64,000 bases of DNA from RUG14130 sp045598325 (GCA_045598325.1 JAZLLT010000065.1:26715-90714); one strand, 5' to 3'. Numbered from the stretch's first letter, positions 1 to 8,768 are shown. Translations and numbers: made by a program. The notes: generated by a model from the sequence alone, not told the origin.

Positions 1-867
1 GCCCGTCTTCTTGATTTTGGTTTCGGAGACGGTCTTCGCGGTGAAGTCCGCGGGCGCCGCCGCCTGAATGACGATGTCGGCGGTCTCCGCGCCCTGTGTC
101 ACGGCGTCGTATAGGTCCTGCGTGGAAACCACATTCACGACCTTCACGGAAGAATCGGGCTTCCATTCCGTGGGACCCAGACACAGCGTCACATCCGCGC
201 CCCGTTTCGCCGCTTCTTCGGCGACGGCGATGCCCATCTTCCCCGTGGAGCGGTTGGTGAGGAAACGGACGGGATCCAGCTTTTCACGGGTGGGACCTGC
301 GGTCACGAGGACTTTGAGCCCCGCCATATCCCGCACGGGCTCGGCGATCTCTCTGATTGCCCCGAAAATCTTTTCGGGCTCGCTCATGCGTCCCATGTCG
401 CTGTCCCCGCAGGCGAGAGAGCCGCTTTCGGGACCCACGAACAAGAAGCCGCGCTTTTTGAGCAGGGCGATGTTGTCCTGCACGGCGGCGCTTTTCCACA
501 TCACATTGTTCATGGCAGGCGCGATGAGAACGGGGCACGGCATCGCCATGACCGCGGTGGACAGGAGGTCGTCCGCGATGCCGCAGGCGATCTTGCCGAT
601 GATGTCCGCCGTCGCGGGGGCGATCACGCACACATCCGCGAACTTGGCAAGGCTGATATGCTCGATCTCAAAGGGGCGGTCGAAGCCGTCGGTGGACACG
701 CGGTTGCCCGTAAGGGTCTCGAAAGTGAGGGGCGTGACGAACTTCGTCCCGCTTTCCGTCATGACCACGCGCACATCCCAGCCCGCCTTCTTCATCAGGC
801 GGGTGAGTTCGCAGGCTTTATATGCCGCGATGCCTCCGGTGACGCCCAAAACGATGTTGTGTTTCAT
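1..867 (-). CDS. coaBC: Bifunctional phosphopantothenoylcysteine decarboxylase / phosphopantothenate-cysteine ligase, 3' end off the window
   Basis: Coenzyme A synthesis: the CoaC half decarboxylates phosphopantothenoylcysteine and the CoaB half joins cysteine to 4'-phosphopantothenate. The start ATG is at 867 and reads MKHNIVLGVTGGIAAYKACE, the typical FMN-flavoprotein N-terminus. Further on are the CoaC motif APAMNNVMW and the start of the CoaB domain, VTAGPTREKLDPVRFLTNRS followed by TGKMG. The frame stays open to base 1, so the gene runs off the left edge after 289 codons; a full protein is about 400 residues. It follows yicC and rpoZ, a common Bacillota arrangement. Identity is certain from the motifs; only the C-terminal half is unseen. 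Confidence 0.96.
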   Translation of the reverse strand, partial: MKHNIVLGVTGGIAAYKACELTRLMKKAGWDVRVVMTESGTKFVTPLTFETLTGNRVSTDGFDRPFEIEHISLAKFADVCVIAPATADIIGKIACGIADDLLSTAVMAMPCPVLIAPAMNNVMWKSAAVQDNIALLKKRGFLFVGPESGSLACGDSDMGRMSEPEKIFGAIREIAEPVRDMAGLKVLVTAGPTREKLDPVRFLTNRSTGKMGIAVAEEAAKRGADVTLCLGPTEWKPDSSVKVVNVVSTQDLYDAVTQGAETADIVIQAAAPADFTAKTVSETKIKKTG

Positions 868-898
868 GATTTCGTCCTATCCGAATAATAGCACATAA

Positions 899-933
899 GC
901 CGGAGCGCTTTGCTTTTTTCAAAACGCTTCGGC
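899..933 (-). other. Hairpin between rpoZ and coaBC
   Basis: A 14-bp imperfect inverted repeat (899-912 paired with 920-933, one G-U type pair) lies in the 88-bp gap between rpoZ and coaBC. On the minus strand no U-tract follows it, so it is a poor intrinsic terminator. It may be a processing site or a transcript-stabilising structure. Confidence 0.4.
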
Positions 934-955
934 ATTTGTTCCGTTTTTGGAATTC

Positions 956-1165
956 TTACTGCTCCGCTTCGTTCTTTTCGTAAGTGAGCAGACCGCGGTT
1001 GATCTCCTCGATGGCAATGGACAGGGGCTTGGTGAGGTCCTTGGCATCGTACAGAGGGGCGTCTCCGCCGATCAACTGGCGGGCGCGCTTGGCAGCCTCA
1101 ACGGCCAGCGTATAGCGGCAGTCGGTCTTTTTGAGCAGTTCATTGATGGGAGGTTCGGTCATCAT
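956..1165 (-). CDS. rpoZ: DNA-directed RNA polymerase omega subunit
   Basis: Small assembly and stability subunit of RNA polymerase, 69 residues. The sequence starts MMTEPPINELLKKTDCRYTL and continues with AVEAAKRARQL, matching the conserved omega core (D/N-x-RY-x-L-V-x-A-x-KRARQL). Two adjacent ATGs (1165 and 1162) are possible; a GGAG about 11 bases upstream suits the first. It sits 19 bp after yicC and ahead of coaBC, as in many Bacillota, but gmk, which normally separates yicC from rpoZ, is absent here. Confidence 0.93.
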   Translation of the reverse strand: MMTEPPINELLKKTDCRYTLAVEAAKRARQLIGGDAPLYDAKDLTKPLSIAIEEINRGLLTYEKNEAEQ

Positions 1166-1184
1166 ATCTATGTCAACTCCTTTG

Positions 1185-2057
1185 TCATTCTACATTCTGC
1201 AGTTGCTCGCGCAGTTTTTCGATGGCGCTCTTGCAGGCGAGCACGGCGTCCGTGATGGGCACATCCTGGGACTTGCTGGAAATGGTGTTGACCTCGCGGT
1301 TCATCTCCTGCACCAGGAAATCGAGAGCGCGGCCCGCGGGCTCGGTGCCTTCGCACTTTTCACGGGCGTGGGCGATGTGGGAGCGCAGGCGCCAGGTTTC
1401 CTCGTCCACCGGGGCTTTGTCCGCCATGATGGCGACTTCCTGCGCGATGCGGGCGGGGTCCACCTTGCCGTCCAGCAGTTCATTGAGCCGGTCGGTCAGT
1501 TTCCTGCGGTATTCCTCCACCGTTTCGGGATAACGCGCGTCCACGATGAAACTCTTCTGCTCGATTTCCTCCATGATGGTGAGCAGGGCTATTTTCATCT
1601 TCTCCCCTTCCACGGCGCGCATTTCGACGAGTTTGTCGATGGCGGCGTTCAGGGTGTCCCCGAACAGCGCCTTCACCGCTTCCTCGTCTTCGTCCGCGTC
1701 GGTCACGGTGAGGACATCGGGATAACCCGAAAGAGCCGTGAGGGTCGCATTGTTCTGAATTCCTGTATGATCGGACAGTTCACTTAGCGCCTTCATGTAG
1801 GCGCCCGCCAGCGCCGTGTCCACGGAGACGATCTTGCTGTCCGTGCGGGTGTTGCGGTAGGTCACCATGACCTCCACATGGCCGCGGGAAAGCCGGCTCG
1901 TCAGTATCGCGCGGGCATCGTCCTCCAGAAAGAGGAGATTCCTCGGCATGCGGAACGCGAGGTCCAGAAACCTGTGGTTTACCGATTTGAGTTCTATCGT
2001 CATGGCGCGCCCGTCGATGGTGAGGGATGCGCGCCCGTAACCGGACATTGAAAGCAT
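1185..2057 (-). CDS. yicC: YicC-family endoribonuclease
   Basis: YicC family protein (YicC_N plus DUF1732), 290 residues. The N-terminus MLSMSGYGRA fits the family consensus MIxSMTGYG, which supports the start at 2057, preceded by AGG five bases upstream. The C-terminal DUF1732 part is recognisable in LDFLVQEMNREVNTISSKSQ. E. coli YicC is reported to be an RNase acting in RNA turnover; the substrate here is unknown. It lies between ligA and rpoZ and has its own extended -10 promoter upstream. Confidence 0.92.
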   Translation of the reverse strand: MLSMSGYGRASLTIDGRAMTIELKSVNHRFLDLAFRMPRNLLFLEDDARAILTSRLSRGHVEVMVTYRNTRTDSKIVSVDTALAGAYMKALSELSDHTGIQNNATLTALSGYPDVLTVTDADEDEEAVKALFGDTLNAAIDKLVEMRAVEGEKMKIALLTIMEEIEQKSFIVDARYPETVEEYRRKLTDRLNELLDGKVDPARIAQEVAIMADKAPVDEETWRLRSHIAHAREKCEGTEPAGRALDFLVQEMNREVNTISSKSQDVPITDAVLACKSAIEKLREQLQNVE

Positions 2058-2087
2058 TCTTACCTACCGTGCCTTTCTCAACGCATT

Positions 2088-2096
2088 ATTATAGCA
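2088..2096 (-). promoter_or_regulatory. Extended -10 promoter for yicC-rpoZ-coaBC
   Basis: On the minus strand TGCTATAAT (TG at 2096-2095, -10 at 2093-2088) gives a perfect extended -10 box about 30 bases before the yicC start, in the gap after ligA. There is no good -35. It probably adds internal transcription of yicC, rpoZ and coaBC to read-through from pcrA-ligA. Confidence 0.6.
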
Positions 2097-2115
2097 TAAA
2101 TTCCCGTTTTGTGTG

Positions 2116-4101
2116 TTATGCTTTGTTTATCATTTGCTCAAATTCGTCTTCAAATACGATGCGGACGCCCAGTTTTTGCGCCTTGTCCAGTTTGCTGCCG
2201 GGATTTTCACCCACGAGCACGAAACCGGTCTTTGCCGAGACGGAGGAGGACGCCTTGCCGCCGTTTTGGCGGATGACTTCTTCGATCTCCGTTCTGCCGT
2301 AGCGGGACAGCGTTCCCGTGACGACCACGGTCACTCCGTTCAGCGGTCCGTCCGCGGAGACGGTCTCCCATACGGGCGAAACGCCTTTGGCGAGCAGACG
2401 CAGGGTATGCTCACGGCTCACTTCATCGGAAAAGAAGCCCGTCACGGACGCCGCCACGACGGCGCCGATGTCGTTTAGGGCGGTCAGGCTCTCCTCGTCC
2501 GCCTTCATGAGGGCCTCGATGGAGCCGAAGTGGGTCGCGAGGTCGCGGGCGGTCTTGACGCCGATATTGGGGATGCCCAGGGCAAAAATGAATGAATTGA
2601 GTTTCACATGCTTGGATTTTTCGATTTCTTCCAGCAGTTTGTCCGCCTTTTTGTCCTTGAAGCCTTCCAGCGCCATGAGTTTTTCTTTCGTGAGATCGTA
2701 CAGGTCCGCACAGTCGTGGATGCCCAGTTCTTCAATGAGTTTTCTGGCGGTCTTTTCGGAGAAGGCGTCGATGTCCATGGCTTCGCGGCCCGCGAAGTGG
2801 CTCACGCGCATCACGATCTGATCGATGCAGCCTTCGGAATTGGGGCACACGATGAACGCCCCTTTTTCGACCACGGGCGTTCCGCAGCAGGGACACACCG
2901 CGGGCTTCTCGATGGTCTTTTCATCCGGGAAATATTCGTCCACGCGGCCCATGATCTCGGGAATGACCTCGTTGGACCGGCGCAGCCACACCTTCGCGCC
3001 GATTTTCAGTTTCTTGCGCAGGATGTCGCCGTAATTATTGAGGGTCGCCTTGCTGACCGTGGCGCCCGCGATGTCCACGGGATCCACATGGCCGAGCGGC
3101 GTCAGTTTGCCCGTTCTGCCCATTTCCCAGGTGACATCGCGCAGCATGGTGGTGACTTCCACCGCCACAAACTTGAACGCGACTGCCCAGCGGGGGAATT
3201 TCTCGGTGTTTCCGAGGACTTCTCGGGTGGCGTAGTCGGTGATTTTGATGACCGCGCCGTCGATGAGATAGTCCAGTTCTCCCCTGCTCAAATCGATTTC
3301 ATGGATGCGTTCAATGACTTCGTCCGCGTTTTTCGCGGGCAGTTCCACATCGGACACGGGGAAATGGTTTTCGCGCAGGAAGTCCAGCATCTCCTGCTGG
3401 CTTTTGAACGAGATGCCTTCGATGTAGTTCACATCGTAGAAACACGCATCCAGTTTCCTTTCGGCGGTGACGGCGGGATCCAGATTGCGCAGAGCGCCCG
3501 CGGCGGCATTGCGCGCGTTTTTGAGAGGCTCGTCCGCGGTCTCGTTGTATTTTTCCAGGGTGGACAGGCGCATGTAGCACTCGCCGTGTACCTCGAGCGT
3601 ACCCTTGTATCCGATGGAGAGCGGGATGGATCGGATGGTGAGCGCCTGCGGCAGGATCACCTCGCCCACGGTTCCGTTTCCTCGGGTGGCGGCCTGAACG
3701 AGATTGCCCTCTTTGTAGGTGAGGCAGAGGGTCAGTCCGTCGAATTTGTGCTCGACCACGAAAGAGAGCGGCGGAAGATCCGCGCCCTGTGCCACCGCCT
3801 CATCGCGCAGTTTTTGCGCACGGAGCATCCAGTCCCGGACCGCGTCCTCGCTCTGGGCTTTGTCCATACTGAGCAGGCGCACGATATGGGTGTGGGACTC
3901 AAATTCCCTGAGCGGCGCGCCGCCGACCCGCTTGGTGGGCGAATCGGGCAGGGTAACGCCCGTCTGCTTTTCAAGGCGCACGAGTTCGTCGTACAGGACA
4001 TCGTACTCCTTATCCGTGACGGTGGGGTTATCGAGGGTGTAGTATTCATAGCCGTAGCGGTTGAGCAGAGCTACCAGTTCCCGCATTCTGTCCATAATCA
4101 A
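2116..4101 (-). CDS. ligA: NAD-dependent DNA ligase
   Basis: Seals nicks in replication and repair using NAD+. The protein has 661 residues, close to the family's ~670. The adenylation lysine is K119 in VEHKFDG (the family usually has a KIDG version), followed by the OB fold, a four-cysteine zinc site (CPCCGTP and CPNSEGC), helix-hairpin-helix repeats (IEELGIHDCADLYDL, ALGIPNIGVKTA) and a C-terminal BRCT domain (GVTVVVTGTLSRYGRTE). The start ATG overlaps the pcrA stop as ATGA, so translation is probably coupled. The pcrA-ligA pair is standard in Gram-positive bacteria. Confidence 0.97.
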   Translation of the reverse strand: MIMDRMRELVALLNRYGYEYYTLDNPTVTDKEYDVLYDELVRLEKQTGVTLPDSPTKRVGGAPLREFESHTHIVRLLSMDKAQSEDAVRDWMLRAQKLRDEAVAQGADLPPLSFVVEHKFDGLTLCLTYKEGNLVQAATRGNGTVGEVILPQALTIRSIPLSIGYKGTLEVHGECYMRLSTLEKYNETADEPLKNARNAAAGALRNLDPAVTAERKLDACFYDVNYIEGISFKSQQEMLDFLRENHFPVSDVELPAKNADEVIERIHEIDLSRGELDYLIDGAVIKITDYATREVLGNTEKFPRWAVAFKFVAVEVTTMLRDVTWEMGRTGKLTPLGHVDPVDIAGATVSKATLNNYGDILRKKLKIGAKVWLRRSNEVIPEIMGRVDEYFPDEKTIEKPAVCPCCGTPVVEKGAFIVCPNSEGCIDQIVMRVSHFAGREAMDIDAFSEKTARKLIEELGIHDCADLYDLTKEKLMALEGFKDKKADKLLEEIEKSKHVKLNSFIFALGIPNIGVKTARDLATHFGSIEALMKADEESLTALNDIGAVVAASVTGFFSDEVSREHTLRLLAKGVSPVWETVSADGPLNGVTVVVTGTLSRYGRTEIEEVIRQNGGKASSSVSAKTGFVLVGENPGSKLDKAQKLGVRIVFEDEFEQMINKA

Positions 4102-6335
4102 TCCTCAATCAGTCTGATGGGCGCGTTGTTGGCGTCCATGATTTTGGTGCCGATGTACTTGCCGAAGTCGACGGTAATGTAGAAACCGGTGTTTTTTTCG
4201 TTGATGCCCGTCACGATGCCGTCTCCGAATGACTTATGATGCACTTTGTCGCCGGGCTTAAAGGTGGTGGACACCGCCCGGGGCGCCGCCGGCTGCGCGC
4301 CGAATCCGCGGGTCACGCCCGGGATGTTTCCGAGGGCCGGTTTCACCGCGGGTCTGTGGGGCTCCGCGTACTGCGGCTGCGGGCGGGACGGCATGGTGAG
4401 CCGCACGGAGGGCGCCGCCCTGCGTCCGTCCTCGATGAGCGCGCGGGGGATCTCGGAAACGAAGCGGGACATCTGGTTTGCCTGCCGGGAATTGTACAGC
4501 GTCCGCGTGCGGGCATGGCTCAGGAACAAACGCTTCTTCGCGCGGGTGATGCCCACATACATGAGCCGCCGCTCCTCTTCCAGTTGGTTTTCCTCTTCCA
4601 TGGCGCGGGTCAGGGGGAACACGGTCTCCTCAAGACCCGTGATGAACACATTTTCGAATTCCAGACCTTTGGCGGAATGGATGGTCATTAGGGTAACGAT
4701 CTTGGTGCGTTCCTCGAGGCGGTCGGTATCCGTGACCAGAGCCACATTTTCGAGGAAGCCGAGGATGCCCTCCTCGGGATTCACACGCTCGTATTCCGTA
4801 ACGGCCGCCACGAATTCGTCAAGGTTCTCCGCCTTGCTTTCGTCCTCGGGGTCCTTGCTGTTTTCGTATTGTTTACGCAGTCCCGTGTCCTTCATGAGTG
4901 CCACGATGAACTCCGTCATGGGCATGTCGATGAGTTTTCCCGTAAGGTCCGCCATGAGATCGGCGAATCCCTTGATGGCGGTGACGGCACGGGCGCTGAG
5001 CCCGGCCCGGTCCGCTTCGAAGGCGGCAGACATGAGACTGATGCCGCCGCTGACCGCGTAGGCGGACAGCGTTTCCACGGAGGCGTCGCCGATACCGCGG
5101 CGGGGCTCGTTGATGACGCGGCGGAACGCCACATCGTCTTCGGGATTCACGAGCAGACGCAGATAGGCGACCACATCCTTGATTTCCTTGCGGTCATAGA
5201 ATTTGAGCCCGCCGTAGACGCCGTACTTGACGCCGCGGCGCACGAGCGCTTCTTCGAGCACGCGGCTCTGGGCGTTGGTGCGGTAAAGCACCGCGATGTC
5301 GCCCAGTTCGCAGCCCTGCTTTTCCAGTTGCTTGATATTGTCGCAGACCCATGCGGCTTCGTCCCGCTCATCGGCGGCGTGGCACAGACGGATCTTTTCG
5401 CCGTCCCCCGCCTCGGTCCACAGAGTCTTGTCCTTGCGGGCGGTGTTGTGGCGGATGACCTTGTTGGCAGCTTCCAGAATCGTGGAGGTGGAGCGGTAGT
5501 TTTCTTCCAGTTTGATGACCTTTGTGGAGCCGAAATCCTTCTCGAAATTCAGGATATTGCGGATGTCCGCGCCGCGCCAGCCGTAAATGGACTGGTCGTC
5601 ATCGCCGACGACACACACATTTTTGCGTTCGCCCGCCAGCAGACGGATCAGTTGATACTGCGCCACATTGGTGTCCTGATACTCGTCCACCATGATGTAG
5701 CGGAATTTGTTTTGGTAACTTTCGAGGACCGGCGGGTTCTCGACCAGCAGTTCCAGCGTCTTGACCAGCAGGTCGTCAAAATCCAGCGCGTTATTGGCCT
5801 GCAGGCGCTTTTCGTACTCGACATAGATCTTGTAGTAGGGTCTCGATCGCGCGTCGGCGTTTTCCTTGAGCCATTCCTCCGGGCTCAGCATGCGGTTTTT
5901 CGCGTCCGAAATGACCGCCTTGACCGAGCGGGGCGGATAGTTTTTATCGTTGATGTTGAGGTCTTTCAGGATGTGCTTGATGACCGTCATTTTGTCATCT
6001 TCGTCGAAAATGGTGAATTCCCGCTTATAGCCCAGTTTTTCGATATCGCGGCGCAGGATGCGGGCGCAGGCGGCGTGGAAGGTCATGACCCACGCGTCCT
6101 CGGTGGCGCCGGGCGACAGCAAATCCACCCTCTCGCGCATCTCGCGGGCGGCTTTGTTGGTAAATGTTATGGCGAGGATATTCCACGGGCGGACGCCGTG
6201 CTCGATCATGTATGCCATGCGGAAAGTGAGCACGCGGGTCTTGCCGGAACCCGCGCCCGCGAACACGAGCAGAGGGCCTTCCGTGGTTTCCACCGCTTCT
6301 CTTTGCGGCGGGTTGAGTTTCGTGAGGTCTAACAT
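4098..6335 (-). CDS. pcrA: ATP-dependent DNA helicase PcrA/UvrD
   Basis: Superfamily I 3'-5' helicase for repair and removal of recombination proteins. It has Walker A GAGSGKT (27-33), motif II DEYQ (217-220), motif III GDDDQSIYGWRGA and motif VI VGITRAKKRLFLSHA, with a C-terminal Tudor-like segment (KPGDKVHHKSFGDGIVTGI). An ATG 18 bases upstream (6353) is also open, but the ATG at 6335 has AAAGGA at good spacing and lies about 26 bases from the predicted transcription start, so I chose it (745 residues). First gene of the operon. Confidence 0.96.
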   Translation of the reverse strand: MLDLTKLNPPQREAVETTEGPLLVFAGAGSGKTRVLTFRMAYMIEHGVRPWNILAITFTNKAAREMRERVDLLSPGATEDAWVMTFHAACARILRRDIEKLGYKREFTIFDEDDKMTVIKHILKDLNINDKNYPPRSVKAVISDAKNRMLSPEEWLKENADARSRPYYKIYVEYEKRLQANNALDFDDLLVKTLELLVENPPVLESYQNKFRYIMVDEYQDTNVAQYQLIRLLAGERKNVCVVGDDDQSIYGWRGADIRNILNFEKDFGSTKVIKLEENYRSTSTILEAANKVIRHNTARKDKTLWTEAGDGEKIRLCHAADERDEAAWVCDNIKQLEKQGCELGDIAVLYRTNAQSRVLEEALVRRGVKYGVYGGLKFYDRKEIKDVVAYLRLLVNPEDDVAFRRVINEPRRGIGDASVETLSAYAVSGGISLMSAAFEADRAGLSARAVTAIKGFADLMADLTGKLIDMPMTEFIVALMKDTGLRKQYENSKDPEDESKAENLDEFVAAVTEYERVNPEEGILGFLENVALVTDTDRLEERTKIVTLMTIHSAKGLEFENVFITGLEETVFPLTRAMEEENQLEEERRLMYVGITRAKKRLFLSHARTRTLYNSRQANQMSRFVSEIPRALIEDGRRAAPSVRLTMPSRPQPQYAEPHRPAVKPALGNIPGVTRGFGAQPAAPRAVSTTFKPGDKVHHKSFGDGIVTGINEKNTGFYITVDFGKYIGTKIMDANNAPIRLIED

Positions 6336-6367
6336 CGGTGAATCCTTTCGCATACCTATTCAGATTG

Positions 6368-6396
6368 ATTATACCAAAAACGGCACGCCTTATCAA
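6368..6396 (-). promoter_or_regulatory. Promoter of pcrA-ligA operon, -35 inside a terminator loop
   Basis: On the minus strand -35 TTGATA (6396-6391), a 17-bp spacer and -10 TATAAT (6373-6368) form a near-consensus sigma-A promoter. The -35 lies in the loop of the intrinsic terminator of the upstream operon, and the spacer contains that terminator's 3' arm and U-tract. Confidence 0.8.
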
Positions 6397-6404
6397 GCGT
6401 GCCG
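6376..6404 (-). terminator. Intrinsic terminator of the aminotransferase-tyrS-HAD operon
   Basis: An 8-bp GC-rich stem (6397-6404 with 6381-6388) with an 8-base loop is followed on the minus strand by TTTTT (6380-6376). It lies 20 bases after the HAD phosphatase stop. Confidence 0.85.
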
Positions 6405-6423
6405 TGAAAATGAAATAGTATTG

Positions 6424-7245
6424 TCACAAAACGAGCCTGTACAGCATCTGCCCCACGCCGCCTTCGGTGTTGAGCGGAGCGATGTAGTCCGCGATCTTCT
6501 TGAGTTCCGGTACGGCGTTTCCCATGGCGACGCCGTACCCCGCGGCGGAAAGGAGGCTCATGTCGTTGGTATAATCTCCGAACGCCATGATTCTCTCCTT
6601 CGCAATGCCGTAATGGGCGGAAAGGAAGCGGAGCGCGGAACCCTTGTCGATGCCCTTCCCCATGACCTCCACATTCTGCGAACCGGAGGAGGAATGGACA
6701 TAGCCCGCCCTGTCGAAGGAAAGGCGGATCCTGTCAAGTTTCTCCGTGCTTTCCGAGAAGGCGACGAATTTGTAGATGCCGTCAAGCGGCGTATCATCGA
6801 TTCTCTCCGGCGCCTCGCATCTGAGCACCTGCTTCTGCGTCAGGTATTGTTCAAGCGACTTTTTGTGCGTCGTTGTCACAAGGTCAGGTCTGAAAATATA
6901 GTTGACATCGCGGGTGTAGATTTCGAAATAGACTTCGGATCGATCGAAGATATGCAACACTTCGGAAGCGTCCTCCGGACGGAAGCAGTTCTCACAGAGG
7001 CATTTCCCGCCCGGCTTTTCGTCGACGCGGGCGCCGTTTGCCGAAACGATGATCATGTTTTCATCGATCTGCCTCACCGTATCCATGATGAAGCGGAAGT
7101 TGCGTCCGCTGATGATGGCGGTCCTGATGCCCCGTGCGGCACATTCGCGGATGGCGCGGATGTTGATTTCGGGGATCTGTCCGTGGGACGCGAAGAGCGT
7201 TCCGTCCATGTCGAAGCAGACCAGTCTGACAGGCAGTTTTTCCAT
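6424..7245 (-). CDS. HAD-superfamily phosphatase (Cof type)
   Basis: Predicted cytosolic Mg-dependent sugar-phosphate or nucleotide phosphatase of the Cof subfamily, 273 residues. Motif I is DMDGT (Asp12 and Asp14); motif II is in RTAIISGRN; motif III/IV is GKGIDKGSAL followed by MAFGDYTNDMSLLSAAGYGV. The C2 cap lies between. The start at 7245 follows the RluA stop by two bases, with AAGAGG upstream, so it is the last gene of the T-box operon. The substrate cannot be read from sequence. Confidence 0.88.
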   Translation of the reverse strand: MEKLPVRLVCFDMDGTLFASHGQIPEINIRAIRECAARGIRTAIISGRNFRFIMDTVRQIDENMIIVSANGARVDEKPGGKCLCENCFRPEDASEVLHIFDRSEVYFEIYTRDVNYIFRPDLVTTTHKKSLEQYLTQKQVLRCEAPERIDDTPLDGIYKFVAFSESTEKLDRIRLSFDRAGYVHSSSGSQNVEVMGKGIDKGSALRFLSAHYGIAKERIMAFGDYTNDMSLLSAAGYGVAMGNAVPELKKIADYIAPLNTEGGVGQMLYRLVL

Positions 7246-7247
7246 GG

Positions 7248-8117
7248 CTACCTCTTCATGCCGAGGTCGAAGCGTTTGCCCGCGTAAACGCCCAGCGCCT
7301 CATCGTTACCCATGGTGATCTTCACACATTTGAGCATGGGATCTTTGACATTCGTCAGTTTATTGAGAGTGCGGTCGCCGTACTTGTCGTCACCGATCAA
7401 CGGATGTCCGATGTGCGCCATGTGAGCGCGGATCTGATGGGTGCGTCCCGTTGGGATCTCCACGGCAAGGCGGGAGGCGTCGTGTCCTTTCACCTGCATT
7501 TCTTCAAGCACCGTGTAGATGGTCTCGATGTCCTTGGCATCGGCGGACTTTTTGCCAGTGATGCGCACGCGGCCGGCTTTGGCGTCCTTTTCGAGGAAGC
7601 CCGTGAGCCGCTCGTGCCGCATGGGCATTTTGCCCCACACCATCGCCTCATACTGCTTGGTGAGCAGATGGTTTTTGAATGCGTTCAGGAGCAGTTCCTC
7701 CGCTTTTTCGTTGTTGGCGGCGAGCATGAGTCCGCCCGTTCCCGTATCCAGACGGTGCACGAGGCGGGCGTTGGGATGGGTGATCTTGAGGCGGGAAAGC
7801 ACCGTATCCTCCCCAACCTCATTTTCGTCCTTGTCGACAGGCAGGCCTTCGGGCTTCACAAACGCCATGACGCAGCCGTCGTCAAAGAGAAATTCAAGTG
7901 AAAAGTCATACTTGCCGTCATAGTAAACGGTGAGTTCATCGCCCGCACATACGGAGGCGTCCGCGGCGACTTTTTCGCCGTTCACACGCACCTGCTTCTT
8001 GTTAAGCAGCTCGCGGACGCGGTTTTTGCCCGCGTAGGGCCAGGCGCGGGTGATGTAGGTTTCGGCGGGCATCCTGATGACGCCGTCCGGGATCACGGAA
8101 GTCAGTTTTGTAATCAT
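7248..8117 (-). CDS. RluA-family pseudouridine synthase
   Basis: Isomerises uridine to pseudouridine in rRNA or tRNA. It has an N-terminal S4 RNA-binding domain (about residues 20-65, RVRELLNKKQVRVNGEKV) and the RluA signature HRLDTGTGGLML with catalytic Asp124. The length of 289 residues is normal. No clear Shine-Dalgarno precedes the ATG at 8117, and a terminator-like hairpin at the end of yigZ sits just upstream, so expression may depend on read-through and coupling. RluA, RluC and RluD target types cannot be told apart here. Confidence 0.9.
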   Translation of the reverse strand: MITKLTSVIPDGVIRMPAETYITRAWPYAGKNRVRELLNKKQVRVNGEKVAADASVCAGDELTVYYDGKYDFSLEFLFDDGCVMAFVKPEGLPVDKDENEVGEDTVLSRLKITHPNARLVHRLDTGTGGLMLAANNEKAEELLLNAFKNHLLTKQYEAMVWGKMPMRHERLTGFLEKDAKAGRVRITGKKSADAKDIETIYTVLEEMQVKGHDASRLAVEIPTGRTHQIRAHMAHIGHPLIGDDKYGDRTLNKLTNVKDPMLKCVKITMGNDEALGVYAGKRFDLGMKR

Positions 8118-8120
8118 GTC

Positions 8121-8144
8121 AAAAATGGCAGGTCAGTCCTGCCA
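8121..8144 (-). terminator. Terminator-like hairpin enclosing the yigZ stop codon
   Basis: A 7-bp stem (8138-8144 with 8126-8132), extendable by one pair, is followed on the minus strand by TTTTT (8125-8121). The yigZ TGA (8135-8133) lies in the five-base loop, so a ribosome terminating there would block the hairpin. Confidence 0.6.
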
Positions 8145-8768
8145 TGCTCTGTAAAATTCGTCGGTTTTGAGTGTCTCGACCTTTCCGTCAAGGGCGGAAA
8201 TGAAGGCCGATGTGAAGGTTTCTTCGTCAGCGGAGCGCACGAGGAGCGTCAGCGTCACCTTGTCAGTGAAGGTCTTGTCCTCCACGATGACAGGTTGGCT
8301 TTTCAGGAAATATTCGCTTCTGCCCAACATCGTGTAGTCGATTTCCGCCATCAGGCGCACGGTCGGATAGACCACGCCCGTACCGCAGGCGTCGATGGCG
8401 AGCGCCGCGCCCTGCGCGTACGCGCGGACGAGTCCCCCCGCGCCCAGCAGGATGCCGCCAAAATAGCGGGTGACCACCACGATGCAGTTGGTGACGCCCC
8501 GGTTTTTGACGACCTCCATCATGGGAAGACCCGCCGTTCCGCCGGGCTCGCCGTCATCGCTGTAGCGCATGATACCCATGTTGGGACCGATGGCGTAGGC
8601 ATAGCAATGATGCGTGGCATCCGGATGGATGCCGCGCACTTGCTTTAAGAACGACAGGGCTTCTTCCTCTGTCTCCGCGGGAGACCCGTAACAGATGAAG
8701 CGGGACTTGTTGATGACGAGTTCATCGTTTGCGGAGGCAAGGAGCGTGGTATACGGTTTGATGGGCAT
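8133..8768 (-). CDS. YigZ/IMPACT family protein (UPF0029)
   Basis: 211-residue member of the YigZ/IMPACT family. The hallmark is visible in HHCYAYAIG, RYSDDGEPGGTAGLPM and VVVTRYFGGILLGAGGLVRA; a C-terminal DUF1949-like domain follows. The biochemical role in bacteria is poorly defined; eukaryotic IMPACT regulates translation. The ATG overlaps the tyrS stop by one base (TAATG), which suggests translational coupling with tyrS. Confidence 0.9.
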   Translation of the reverse strand: MPIKPYTTLLASANDELVINKSRFICYGSPAETEEEALSFLKQVRGIHPDATHHCYAYAIGPNMGIMRYSDDGEPGGTAGLPMMEVVKNRGVTNCIVVVTRYFGGILLGAGGLVRAYAQGAALAIDACGTGVVYPTVRLMAEIDYTMLGRSEYFLKSQPVIVEDKTFTDKVTLTLLVRSADEETFTSAFISALDGKVETLKTDEFYRAWQD

